Positions 49,349-59,007 of a DNA stretch of 64,000 nucleotides are shown in pieces. The stretch is from Maribacter litopenaei (lineage in GTDB: Bacteria > Bacteroidota > Bacteroidia > Flavobacteriales > Flavobacteriaceae), in the NCBI RefSeq assembly GCF_025244665.1, contig NZ_CP104205.1:2105001-2169000 (forward strand). Reading direction: 5' to 3'. Made by a program: the position numbers and the translations under genes. The notes under the pieces are model-generated. The model was not told the origin of the DNA. It saw nothing but the letters and a program-made list of their open reading frames with translations, and did not search any database. Within the stretch, counting starts at the first letter, position 1. The number at the start of each line of letters is the position of its first letter.

Positions 49349-49739
49349 CTAAGGAGCCAAGGATGCGTCCGTAATCATAAGAAGATAATCCCTTTCGTAT
49401 TCCCATGGGGTAGTAAAGATCCATTGATCATCTACTACAGGTCGCTGCTCATAAAGAATGGTCAACACTCCCGTTTCCTCTTTTCTGTAAAGTGTGATGG
49501 CATCAAAAGCCGTGGTTTTGGATGGGGGTATAAAGGAATCCAAATTGGTGGAAACCCCCAAAAACTGCTCGGATTGACTTTCTACGGTAATTTCTTCCGC
49601 ATCTGCATTTAACCAAATGAGATCAACGCTTGAATTGTTTTGAACGTAAAATTCCGAACTAAAGGCCGGTTCGTCGTTTGATTCACATTGCATGGACAGT
49701 AACAATGGCACCGAGAAATAAAAGAGTTACTTTTCGCAT
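49349..49739 (-). CDS. Small lipoprotein of unknown function (one frameshift)
   Basis: About 130 residues. The ATG at 49739 opens MRKVTLLFLVPLLLSMQC, a lipoprotein signal, once the CCGAGA at 49711 is read as CCAGA (TCTGG on the coding strand); otherwise the signal would be lost. The mature protein is a beta-rich domain: SEFYVQNNSSVDLIWLNADA, TTAFDAITLYRKEETGVLTI, WEYERDYLLMITDASL. I do not recognise a family. Confidence 0.65.
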
Positions 49740-49970
49740 GGGTCATTTGGTTTTTTACATAACAACTAAGTTCTTAAAAATACTACCGGAGAAAGTAAAT
49801 TTTTCGTTACCAATTTTTACATAAGAAAAAAATAGGGTACAATCAAAAAAAGAGTGATACGAAAAGTGGGGAAATTTGACAACTTCATGTAAGTATTGTG
49901 ACATCGAAAAATGTGATTTCAATTCTCTTTCGACTCTATCAAGAATAAAAATACTTAAAGGAACTTATGT

Positions 49971-50472
49971 CTATTTAGAGTCACTTTCTTGATTGGTTAA
50001 ATGCTCCGTAAATCCCTTCCATTTTTCAATATCCCCATTTATTTCAAAAGACTTGGAGTTTTTGAATAGTATTGTGAAACCACCTATTGCGGCACCGGCA
50101 GTTCCTCCAAAAATTGCTCCCGATAGCGCACCTTCCCCACGATTATAACCAAAGATCCAAGCATCTCGGATCAGCGGTGGCTATCCCTACAATGGCAAAG
50201 GCGGTTGCACCTGTAGCAGCACCTACCAAAACATTGTTACCACCGGAACGTTTGGTTTTAATCCTACCGATATCATCCACCATGAATTCCATAGTTTCCC
50301 CATGTCTAAATAATTGAAGTGATGTTTCCGATACCTTATGAATTTTTCCCTTCCCTATTTTTTTACCCTGTAAATTATATACTCGCACAAATCCATTTGA
50401 TTTTACCTTCACATTTTGTGCATGAATGTTCATGCATGCTATTAGAGTTACTGCAAAAATTACATGTTTCAT
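49971..50472 (-). CDS. Secreted glycine-zipper-like membrane protein (one frameshift)
   Basis: About 167 residues. Signal peptide (VIFAVTLIACMNIHAQ), a beta-rich domain (GFVRVYNLQGKKIGKGKIHK), then a glycine/alanine-rich hydrophobic zone typical of glycine-zipper outer-membrane or channel proteins (VLVGAATGATAFAIVGIATA; GALSGAIFGGTAGAAIGGFT). The frame breaks at 50164 (TCTCGG on plus, CCGAGA on the coding strand); reading CCAGA gives ADPDAWIFGYNRGEGALSGA and a TAG at 49971. Function unknown. Confidence 0.7.
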
Positions 50473-50550
50473 AATGAGTTATTTTAAAAATGAATTAGCT
50501 CAACAATGCATAAACAAATTAGAAAAATGAAGTATTAAATCTATTTATTA

Positions 50551-50624
50551 TTAGGAGTAAGTTCTTTAAAAATCCTATAAATAAGTGAGTTACACAACTA
50601 AATGAAGAAATATGAGAATTCGGC
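50551..50624 (-). repeat. Dispersed leader repeat, copy R6 (diverged)
   Basis: TTAGGAGTAAGTTC, TTTAAAAATCCTATAAATAA, GTGAGTTACACAACTAAATG, AAGAAATATGAG, ATTCGGC. It is 79 bases upstream of the glycine-zipper gene start. The rest of 50473-50677 shows no other feature. Confidence 0.65.
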
Positions 50625-50677
50625 TACCACTGGATTAAGTCTAGATTTAGGTAGTAGAAAGGCTATACACAGGCTTC

Positions 50678-51205
50678 TTAACTTCGCCTCTGAAGTCCAT
50701 AATCATAGGGCTGGTTCACCGGACGTTTTATGGTTGCCATCTGACCGCAATGCCACATGGTATGCTTTACATTCCAATCAATGGCCTCAAATTTTGTTTT
50801 GGCCACTGGGTGCGGCACTTTAAGAGGTTCTATAGGTTGCCAAAGGTCCGGTATGGATAATGAGTCGATAACCTCCAAGGATGTATCCTGCATAGTTTGC
50901 AAGTCGGCCGTTAATTTTACAGGAGCCCAAGTTCCCGCCATTTCCTTGGCGTGGGTATCGTAACCACAAAGTTTGGTGTACAATCGTAGGTTTAGTTGCT
51001 CAATGAGTTCGGGCATATGTCCTACAGTGGTCATGATGGTATGGTAGTAAATACTTACCACAAGATGGCCCACCTGCCAACTAAAACTGGATCCTAGGAC
51101 CTCCGGTATGTCATCCCACTTCTCTTTGGGAACGGAATCCATCAACTTATGTGTCCGGACATAAGCCATCTCCGTTTGTTTGGTAAGGATTTCTAGTTCG
51201 GTCAT
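50678..51205 (-). CDS. DinB-family protein
   Basis: A 175-residue four-helix DinB-superfamily protein: MTELEILTKQTEMAYVRTHK, LMDSVPKEKWDDIP, FSWQVGHLVVSIYYHTIMTT with one metal-type His, and WNVKHTMWHCGQMATIKRPV with the second His pair. DinB-fold enzymes include thiol-S-transferases and metal-dependent hydrolases. A substrate cannot be stated. It opens the accessory zone from the right together with the alpha/beta-hydrolase. Confidence 0.88.
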   Translation of the reverse strand: MTELEILTKQTEMAYVRTHKLMDSVPKEKWDDIPEVLGSSFSWQVGHLVVSIYYHTIMTTVGHMPELIEQLNLRLYTKLCGYDTHAKEMAGTWAPVKLTADLQTMQDTSLEVIDSLSIPDLWQPIEPLKVPHPVAKTKFEAIDWNVKHTMWHCGQMATIKRPVNQPYDYGLQRRS

Positions 51206-51272
51206 TGGATTCGTTTTTCCAGCTAAAGATATTCAAACTATTGTATATGAATAATTTGCCCAAATCTACTCA

Positions 51273-51303
51273 TAAAAAAAGGCCTTCTAGAAGGCCCTTT
51301 TTG
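51273..51303. terminator. Terminator between DinB and hydrolase genes
   Basis: AAAAAAA, a GGCCTT/AAGGCC stem around CTAG, then TTTTTG. It lies 22 bases past the stop of the minus-strand hydrolase gene and upstream of DinB, so it separates the two. Confidence 0.85.
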
Positions 51304-51324
51304 TTTCTCTGATATTCTTACTAC

Positions 51325-52156
51325 TTATTTTTTCAAAAAAGAAATCAAGATTTCGTTCAATTCCTTGGCATGGGTAATGTTCAATCCATGCGGTGCCCCT
51401 TTGATGACTTCGTAGGTGTTATTCGCGATTCCCTTGGCCGCCTGTTCTGCGGAAGTTTCAATGGGAACAGTACTATCGGCGTCCCCATGTACGATCAACG
51501 TTGGTACATCAACATTCTTAAGTTCCGGTCTGAAATCGGTATGCATCCATGCAAGAGCCGCCTGAATGGTACCCCGTGGAGAGGCATGGGAAGCTACAAT
51601 AAAATCGTATTCCAGCTGTGCCTCGCTCATTTTGTTCTTATTGTCATCATAGTTGTAGAATCCCTTGTGGAAGGTCTTTAAAAACCCTACGCGATCCTTT
51701 TGAAGCGCATCCTTGATGTTATCCAATACATTTTCTCGGCACTCCATCCGGGTTGTCATCTTTCTTTTTTACCAGTGGAATAATGGAACTGATTAGGGCC
51801 ACTTTGGCAATCTTGTCGCTTCCGTAGTCCGTTAAATAACGTACAACTTCACCACCGCCCATGGAAAACCCGACTATTATGGCATCCTTCAATTCCAATC
51901 CTTCAATAATCGTATGCAGGTCACTGGCCAAGGAAGAGTAGTCATAATCGCCCCATGGTGCAGAAGAGATTCCAAATCCCCTGCGGTCGTAGGAGATACA
52001 GCGATAGCCTTCCTCCACAATTTTCCAAACCTGCTGTTCCCAGGACTTCCTACTCAATGGCCAACCATGAATTAAAATCACGGGTTGTCCTTCCCCATAG
52101 TCCTCATAAAAAATATCAACGGCTTCCTTTCCTTTTTTGTTCGTTATAAATGGCAT
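51325..52156 (-). CDS. Alpha/beta-hydrolase, haloperoxidase/esterase type (one frameshift)
   Basis: About 277 residues. VILIHGWPLSRKSWEQQVWK (oxyanion region HGWP), DRRGFGISSAPWGDYDYSSL, VGFSMGGGEVVRYLTDYGSD with the nucleophile in GFSMGG, and the C-terminal LIVHGDADSTVPIE (Asp) and APHGLNITHAKE (His) are the signatures of non-haem chloroperoxidase-like esterases. The frame breaks at 51734 (TCTCGG on plus); reading TCTGG gives DGVPENVLDNIKDALQKDR, joining both halves. Confidence 0.92.
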
Positions 52157-52261
52157 CTTAGTTTTATTTTAAGTTCATTTGAAAATACCTTTTAAAAATA
52201 AAAATGCTTGACGCGTTCACTTAGATTGTTACCTGAATCAATGTTTTGCTAATTTTATAGC

Positions 52262-52864
52262 ATGTATACACCCCAACACTATAAAAACGAGGACCTGGCA
52301 TCCATAAAAGAATTTATTAAGGCGAACAGCTTTGGTATTTTGGTGAATCAGGTGGATGGAAAACCTTGGGCAACCCATATTCCTATGGAATTGGATATGG
52401 ATACCGATGGAAACGATATTTTGGTAAGCCATATGTCCAAGGCCAATCCCCAATGGAAGCATTTTAATGAAACCGATGAAGTACTCTGTATCTTTAACGG
52501 GCCCCACTCCTATGTGTCCTCTTCCTGGTATGCTGAGGAGGAAGTGCCCACATGGAATTATATAGCCGTTCATGTATATGGACAAATTCGTATCTTATCG
52601 GAAGCGGAAGTATTGGACTCTATGCACACCTTGGTGGACAAATATGAAAAAGATTCCAAACATCCGATTTCACTTCATGATATGTCCCCTAAAACCATGG
52701 CACAAATTCGTGGGGTGGTCGGTTTTAAGATTCAAATAACGGATATACAAGCCACTTATAAACTATCTCAGGGTAGGGAGCATGACCATGCCAAGATTAT
52801 TTCGGAACTTGAGGAACGTGATGCCGGTGCCAGGGCCATAGCCTCTAGAATGAAAAGAAAATGA
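52262..52864 (+). CDS. paiB: PaiB-type FMN-binding regulator
   Basis: A 200-residue FMN-binding split-barrel protein of the PaiB (protease synthase and sporulation negative regulator) family: MYTPQHYKNEDLASIKEFIK, NSFGILVNQVDGKPWATHIP, GPHSYVSSSWYAEEEVPTWN and GVVGFKIQITDIQATYKLSQ. It binds FMN and acts as a regulator or detoxifying oxidoreductase in known members. Its stop overlaps the start of the next gene (ATGATG). Confidence 0.92.
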   Translation: MYTPQHYKNEDLASIKEFIKANSFGILVNQVDGKPWATHIPMELDMDTDGNDILVSHMSKANPQWKHFNETDEVLCIFNGPHSYVSSSWYAEEEVPTWNYIAVHVYGQIRILSEAEVLDSMHTLVDKYEKDSKHPISLHDMSPKTMAQIRGVVGFKIQITDIQATYKLSQGREHDHAKIISELEERDAGARAIASRMKRK

Positions 52865-54224
52865 TGAAAAAGAAAGGAATACATCTGTTGCTATTGTACC
52901 TTTCCCTATGGGTCGTGACCTTTGTATATTTTCTTATTCGGTTTTCCGGAAGGGACGGCAGTTTCGCGGAATATATTTCCTTTTTCTTTGAACTTGCCTC
53001 ACGTACGTTTATTCTCATAGGGTTTCACATTCTCTTTATACTGTGTTGCGGATTGTATTTTGTCATCAGTCATTTTGTGAAAGTAGGCAGGAAAAAAGGC
53101 AGCGGTACAGCATGGAAACAGTTTTCATTCCGCTTTCTCTTGCCGATTGTTTTTTTGATAGTCGGATTTAAAACGGTGGTATTTATCAATGCCAATGAAG
53201 GCCATGATTTTCAATGGGATCATGGAGCCATGAACGAAACCGGCAAGGCAAATCACTTTTATGAAATCGATAGTAAGCATAGGGGTGCGAGCGTATTTGG
53301 ATGGTCGGACGACAATTCGGAAGCCATAGATCAACTCATACGGGCCAATGTGGAATGGGTTGCGGTCATTCCTTTTTTACATCAGGAAAATGAAAACACC
53401 TCCCAAATGGAAGTCCCGGAATCCATGGAGTCATACGGACGTAGGGATTCCAGCTTTGTTAGAGCCATCAACGACCTACACAAAAACGGGATACATGTAC
53501 AGCTAAAACCTCATTTATGGATGCAGGAAGGCTGGCGTGCCAACATCCAATTAAGGGATGACCGCGAATGGGACCAATGGTTTGAAAGCTACCGAAAAAA
53601 CATGCTCAAATACGCCGAATGGCCCAAGAAACACAAACGGAGCTTTTTTGTGTGGGCACCGAGCTAAAGACATCCATTAAAAAACAGCCCGAAAAATGGA
53701 TACAGCTCATTGCGGAAATACGTAAAGTGTATGACGGTAAATTAACCTATGCTGCCAATTGGCACGATGAATATGAACATATCGATTTTTGGGATCAATT
53801 GGACTATATCGGTATCCAAGCCTATTTTCCATTGACAAAGGAAGAGCATCCAGATTTGTCAACCATCGAAAAAGGATGGGATAAACATCTTTCAGTCTTG
53901 GAGGCCGTCCATAAAAAGTACGACAAACCCATCCTCTTCACAGAAGTCGGTTACAAAAGCACCCCGGACGCCACTATCAGGCCATGGGAATGGGGGTCCT
54001 ATTTTAGCAAGTATACCGAGAAAAAATCGGACAAGACCCAACAGCTGGCTTATGAGGCCATGTTCAAAAAAATGTGGAACCAGCCTTGGTTCGCAGGTAT
54101 TTATATCCGGCAATGGCAGAATAGGACTACCCCCGAGAGTGCCCTTACGGATTTGGACTTCTCCCCCCGATTTAAGCCAGCGGAAAACGTGATTGCCAAG
54201 TGGTTCGGCACACCCCCCCATTAA
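52861..54224 (+). CDS. GH113-like glycoside hydrolase, membrane anchored (one frameshift)
   Basis: About 455 residues. Three to four N-terminal helices (GIHLLLLYLSLWVVTFVYFL; FIFEL...), then a TIM barrel with VQLKPHLWMQEGW, FCVGTELKTSIKKQPEKW (acid/base Glu region in GTEL), YAANWHDEYEHIDFW, DYIGIQAYFPL and PILFTEVGYKSTPDA (nucleophile Glu in FTEVGY), as in GH113 and related glycosidases. Frames join at about 53624, where TGGG is written TGG; repair gives YAEWAQETQTELFCVG. The polytopic N-terminus on a glycosidase is unusual. Confidence 0.85.
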
Positions 54225-54382
54225 CTGAAAGCGTCCTTTTTATTGGGATTAGAGCACATGCAGTTCATCGAATTTATGATTTCCTTGCCCGAAAGGCATT
54301 TATTTTTTTGCAATTTTGCCATGCCCAACTTTTAAAATAATCGGCTTCGGGGAAGTCCTAGGAGCCAAAAAAACATTTTAAA

Positions 54383-55284
54383 ATGAAAACAAATCTTATG
54401 TACACCCTATTGGCGTGTACCCTATTTTTAGTTACAAGTTGTTCCGATGATTCAGCAAATATGGACGGTATGGGAAGACTACGTGTTCAGATGGTCGATG
54501 CCCCCTTTCCTTTTGACCAAGTGGCGGAAGCCAACGTAACCGTCTTTAAAATCGATGCTAGATTAAAGGACGGTGCTGACGTATCTGATGACGACGAAAG
54601 CCTGGAAGATGATTCCAATGAAATGAATTCTCCCTTTGTACTCTTAATGGAAGAGGAAATTCCCTTGAACTTGTTGGATTTAGTAAATGGCACTACAGCT
54701 ACCATGGCAGATTTGGATGTACCTGCAGGCACCTACGATTTGGTTAGGGTACATGTAAAAGGCGTAAATGTTGTGCTTAAAGATGGTACGGAATACGACC
54801 TCAAAGTTCCAAGCGGTGCACAAACTGGTATAAAGGTATTTATTGAACCTGGCTTAACCGTGGTGGGTGGACTTTCCGCTGACCTATTGTTGGATTTTGA
54901 CGTGAGTAGGTCCTTTGTTGCGAAAGGAAACGCCAAGGTTGCAGGAGGTATTACTGGATTCAACTTTAAACCCGTTATCAAGGCGACCAACATGTCCACG
55001 GCAGGTACCTTAATGGGTAACGTTTCAACTATAATTGAAGAAGCTCCATTGGCACTCGAAGGTTCTTTGGTTGAAATATTCAATGAAACAGATACCTTGA
55101 CCACGTTTACCGATATTGATGGAAATTATATGATTATGGGCATTCCGGCCGGTAGCTATAGAACTACTTCGGCTTGGAAGGCTATATACAAAGCGATACG
55201 TTATCCGTTGATATCAATGCAGCGAACAAAACAGTACAGGATTTCATCCTAGAAGCCGAAATGGTGGTAGAGGAAGGAAATTAA
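54383..55284 (+). CDS. DUF4382 lipoprotein with CarboxypepD_reg-like tail (one frameshift)
   Basis: About 300 residues. Lipoprotein signal (LACTLFLVTSCSDDS), DUF4382 beta-sandwich (GRLRVQMVDAPFPFDQVAEA, VPAGTYDLVRVHVKGVNVVL, VAGGITGFNFKPVIKA), then a peptidase-associated Ig-like domain (TLMGNVSTIIEEAPLALEGS ... TDIDGNYMIMGIPAGSY). The frame slips near 55162 by one missing base; the repaired end is GLEGYIQSDTLSVDIN ... VVEEGN with a stop at 55282-55284. It is probably a cell-surface protein. Confidence 0.85.
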
Positions 55285-55303
55285 ACCTGTCACTTAACAC
55301 AAT

Positions 55304-55332
55304 AAAAAGGCGGTTTGTACCGCCTTTTTTAT
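55304..55332 (+). terminator. Terminator after DUF4382 gene
   Basis: AAAAGGCGGT/ACCGCCTTTT, a 10-bp stem with a 4-base loop and six T in the tail, 20 bases after the repaired stop. It supports the repaired end of the DUF4382 gene. Confidence 0.9.
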
Positions 55333-55396
55333 TGCTCATATATTGGGTAAATCTGTACTTTTAAGATGTGAGATAAAAAAAATTAGTCCATTTTAG

Positions 55397-55419
55397 AACC
55401 TTTTCAACACTCTTACGTA
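55397..55419 (+). promoter_or_regulatory. Candidate ECF-type promoter for small gene
   Basis: AACC, 15 bases, CGTAGGTAAGG; identical spacing and box to the element before the DUF4331 operon. It is 29 bases upstream of the 37-residue protein at 55448. Confidence 0.5.
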
Positions 55420-55447
55420 GGTAAGGCATAAACAAACCAAATCTACT

Positions 55448-55561
55448 ATGACCTACATACAATTTTCGTTTTATATTGGAATGATTGTCTTCCTACTTTG
55501 GATGACCTTTAAAGCGAACAAAAACCTTCAAAAGGTTTTAAATACGAAGACCACCCATTAG
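55448..55561 (+). CDS. 37-residue single-helix membrane protein
   Basis: MTYIQFSFYIGMIVFLLWMT forms one membrane helix; the basic tail (FKANKNLQKVLNTKTTH) would stay in the cytoplasm. Same plan as the small protein at 7600-7704. A promoter-like element upstream supports it as a real gene. No family assigned. Confidence 0.5.
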   Translation: MTYIQFSFYIGMIVFLLWMTFKANKNLQKVLNTKTTH

Positions 55562-55598
55562 AATGGCCTTTTACTAATGCTATAGACTACCTTAGAGA

Positions 55599-56655
55599 TT
55601 AACTGTCTTTGAGGGATTTCATATCGATTACGAATCGATACTTCACATCCGATTTTTGTAGACGGTCATAAGCATTGTTGATATCTTGTATGTTGATCAT
55701 CTCTATATCGCAAACCACATCGTGTTCCCCGCAGAAGTCCAACATTTCTTGGGTTTCCTTTATACCTCCTATTAGAGATCCGGCAATACTTTTCCTGCCC
55801 ATGATCAGTCCACCTGCATGTAGGGAATCCAATGGCTCCACAGCTCCAACGATAACCATGCTTGCATCACGTTTTAATAGTGATATGTACGGATTCATAT
55901 CATGACCTACAGGTATGGTATTCAATAGAAAGTCAAAACTCCCGGTGTGTTTTTTCATGTCATCCTCATTTTTGGATATCAAGACCTCATCTGCACCTAA
56001 TTTTTTGGCGTCCTCGCTTTTGTCTCGGGGAGGTGGTAATCATGACGGTATGGGCTCCCATGGCATGGGCAAACTTAATTCCCATGTGGCCAAGACCTCC
56101 AAGGCCTATCACACCAACCTTGTCTCCTTTCTTTACGCCCCAATGGGCCAAGGGAGAATAGGTGGTAATACCTGCGCACAACAAGGGAGCGGCCGCCTTA
56201 GCATCCAAATTCTCTCGGAATGCGAAGTACAAAATCCTTGTCGACCACAATACTCTCGGAATAACCTCCAAATGTGTGACCGCCCATATGCTTGTCCTTG
56301 CTATTATAGGTCATTGTGGCCCCGTTTTCACAGAATTGCTCCAAATCGTCCTTGCAGGAGCTACAAGTCTCGGCAAGAATCCACCATACAACCTACCCCA
56401 ACCAAATCATCTTTCTTAAAATTGGAAACATTATCGCCTACCTCCAAAACCTTTCCGATAATCTCATGGCCAGGAACTACAGGGTATTGGGAGTTTTTCC
56501 AATCATTTCGTACTTGGTGCAAATCACTATGGCACACCCCACAATATAGAATGTCTATTTTAACGTCATCTCGGTTTTACATCCCTACGTTCTATGTCAA
56601 AAGGTTTTAAATCCGCATCCTTTGATGATGCTGCATATGCTTTTATAGCTGTCAT
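55599..56655 (-). CDS. Zinc-dependent alcohol dehydrogenase, CAD/YahK-like (four frameshifts)
   Basis: NADP-type medium-chain alcohol dehydrogenase of about 350 residues, probably reducing aldehydes. Repaired sequence: [20 protein letters not shown], catalytic zinc site [13 protein letters not shown] and PGHEIIG, structural zinc [12 protein letters not shown], Rossmann motif [20 protein letters not shown] and [13 protein letters not shown]. All four breaks (plus positions 56023, 56213, 56368, 56569) are TCTCGG, i.e. CCGAGA on the coding strand, where CCAGA restores family sequence ([48 protein letters not shown]). A second strong witness for the systematic signature. Confidence 0.93.
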
Positions 56656-56784
56656 TTTTATGTTTTAAGGTTCTTTCCCAAAATTCAAAAAATAGTTTCT
56701 GAATCTTTGACTTGAATACCAAATTCCCTGACGCTTTCTAATAATTGTACAGGCATTCGGCAATATCCCGTCAAGATGAGCGAT

Positions 56785-58943
56785 TTAAAGATTATCCAAT
56801 TGATTGCTTTTTTTATCCTGACTGATGATTCAAAAGAAACCCACGAAAAAGAAAGTATCCGCATTGGGGCGAATGGTCCTCCGCTCAAAAACGCCCAAGT
56901 CATTAGGTGTGTTCGCATATTGATAACCATTCACATTATTGAATCCCGCCACATTACTTATTGAAAAGTACAGGATTTTTTGCTGTGACAACAAATATGC
57001 CCAGTTCACACTCAAGTTATTATAGGATTTGGTTTTTTCGCTAAGGAATTCGGCCTTGTTAGGGTCGTTATAGGGCCTTCCAGCGCCATAATTATACGAA
57101 AACCCGACTTGGGAGCGCCAATCTTCTACCCAATATTTAGTGACCAAGGAGAAACTGTGTTTCGGCGCAAAGTTGGGAGTGGCCTTTTCCCTAAAATTTC
57201 GGTAATCGCGCTCCGTATCCAAAAAGGAATAGGAAATCCAATAATCCAAGTTTTTAATGCTTTTGCTGTCCCGCCGGAAAATATCCAGTCCCGTGGCATA
57301 GCCACCTCCGTTATTATTGAAAACCGAATTGAATTGTGGCATATCGGTATCGAACTTTACGAGTCGGTCATAATTTTTATAGTAGGCTTCGGCCCTAAAG
57401 GTCCGTCCGTTTTCCAAAAGCTGATAGTTCAAAATATAGTGCGATGTCCTTTCGGCTTCCAGGTTTTGGGAAAACTTCAGGTATTCCTGCCAAGGGTTCC
57501 GTAAAAATCCCCGTATGCCAATGAAAACTGACCCTTCTCCCCGCTTTTATAGGCTAAGGAAAACCTTGGCGAAAGTGTTGTTTGCCCCAAAAGTTTGCTG
57601 TTTTCCATTCTTCCCCCGAGTTTCATGGCAAAACGATTGCTAAAATAGATATCGGCTTCCACAAAACCGGCCCATAATCCGTCATTAAAACCGTTTTGAA
57701 ATGGGTCGATTCCAGCACTGGCAAAGGTTTCATCAAAGTTTTGCATAAAATATTCCGTGCCAAAATTCAATTGGAACCGATTGCTGAAATTCTTACCTAC
57801 TTTGGTCTTTAAGTGGCCGGCAACTTCCTTGGAATCTATCTCATTGTCCAAAATGACAATATCATTTCCATCACTGGATATGCTGGCACCTGTGGTAAGG
57901 ATTCACTCGTCCTCAAAAAAATGTTTGTGGGAGGCGTTAAGATATAGATTGTTATTTTGAAGGCTAAAAGGCACATATTCCTCAAAATTGATGTCGGCCT
58001 GAGCGATATCCAAATTAGAATGATTGAACCCTGTGTAGAGTTTGAACATACTTTTGTCTCTCAAGCTTCTGAATACCGCTTCCCCTGAAATGGATTCATA
58101 GGGTTTGTTCCATCGCATATCCTGATTGGAGGGTACTAATAGTTGATATGGCGCCAAGTTCAAGTAGTTGGCATTAATGCTCAGGGATTCCTGTCCCCAA
58201 ATCTCGGTATGTCCTACTCCTCCCCCAACGGACATGATGGAAATATCGGTCTTTTCCTGTTACGGGATATCGCTTGTATTTAGAAGCAATACACTGGATA
58301 GTGCCTGGCCGTATTCTGCGGAATAACCCCCAGTGCTAAACGTAATTCCTTTAAAAAGAAATGGGGAAAACCTTCCTCTTGTGGGCATATTGTTCGCAGT
58401 GGCGCTAAAGGGTTGAAAAACCCGTAAGCCATCAATGAACACCTGTGTTTCCCCGGCAGCTCCTCCCCTTACGAACAGCCTTCCATCCTCGTTTACCGTA
58501 CTGGTCCCTGGTAGTATTTGTAATGCGGCCACAAAATCGCCCGCTGCACCGGCGGTCGTAACTATATCCAACGGTTTCAATACCGACGCTTTGGAGTTGT
58601 CCCCCGCCTTAAAGCTACCGGCCGTTAAGGTCACCCCAGTTAATTCGTTCAGTGCCTCGCGAAGGGTGATTTTCAGGTCATTTAGATAGGTTACATCACC
58701 TACCATGGAATAGGATTCAAAAGATAGCATGGAAACGAGTAAGTTCTGTGAACCTGTTTCGGTCGTCTCAAAAGAAAAAGTGCCTTGGGTGTCAGTAGAG
58801 GCTCCGTCATAGGTGCCTTCCAAATAAACATTGGCGCCTTCTATCGGAGTATTTTTTACATCTGTCACTGTTCCGGAAACTACCGTTTGAGCAAAGGATC
58901 CGGCTGTCATGCAAATGAAGATAAGTTGATACAAAGTTTTCAT
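56785..58943 (-). CDS. TonB-dependent outer-membrane receptor (three stops, one frameshift)
   Basis: Outer-membrane receptor of about 720 residues. Signal peptide (YQLIFICMTAGSFAQ), CarboxypepD_reg-like domain (GTVTDVKNTPIEGANVYLEG), plug domain (GDFVAALQILPGTSTVNEDG; RGGAAGETQVFIDGL) and a beta barrel whose strands end in aromatic residues. Breaks: TAA at 58260 (CCGGAA written CCGTAA), TGA at 57913 and 56830 (TGGATC written TGAATC; Trp expected), and a C run near 57489. The true end is WIISQDKKSNQLDNL with a stop at 56785. The 18-bp motif 65 bases upstream links it to the LytS/LytTR locus. Confidence 0.9.
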
Positions 58944-59007
58944 GTTGTCTTTCCTGATTGATTACAGGACAAAACTCCATCAAACAAAAACACAACCAAA
59001 TTCACGT

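Noticed and set aside
40270..52156. Integron cassette array (one orientation, repeats between genes, GTTGGGC/GCCCAAC strings)
   Set aside because: No paired R'' and R' sites flank single genes, the repeats lie 5' of genes instead of 3', there is no integrase in the window, and several genes share operons.
54340..54362. A plus-strand copy of the leader repeat before the DUF4382 gene
   Set aside because: Only CGGGGAAGTCCTA matches; the TCCTATAAA and TTGGGCAAG blocks are absent in the right order, so it is too weak to count.
55862..56610. Plus-strand frames over the alcohol dehydrogenase
   Set aside because: They are shadows that appear long only because the real minus-strand gene is broken four times; the repaired minus frame matches both zinc sites and the Rossmann motif.
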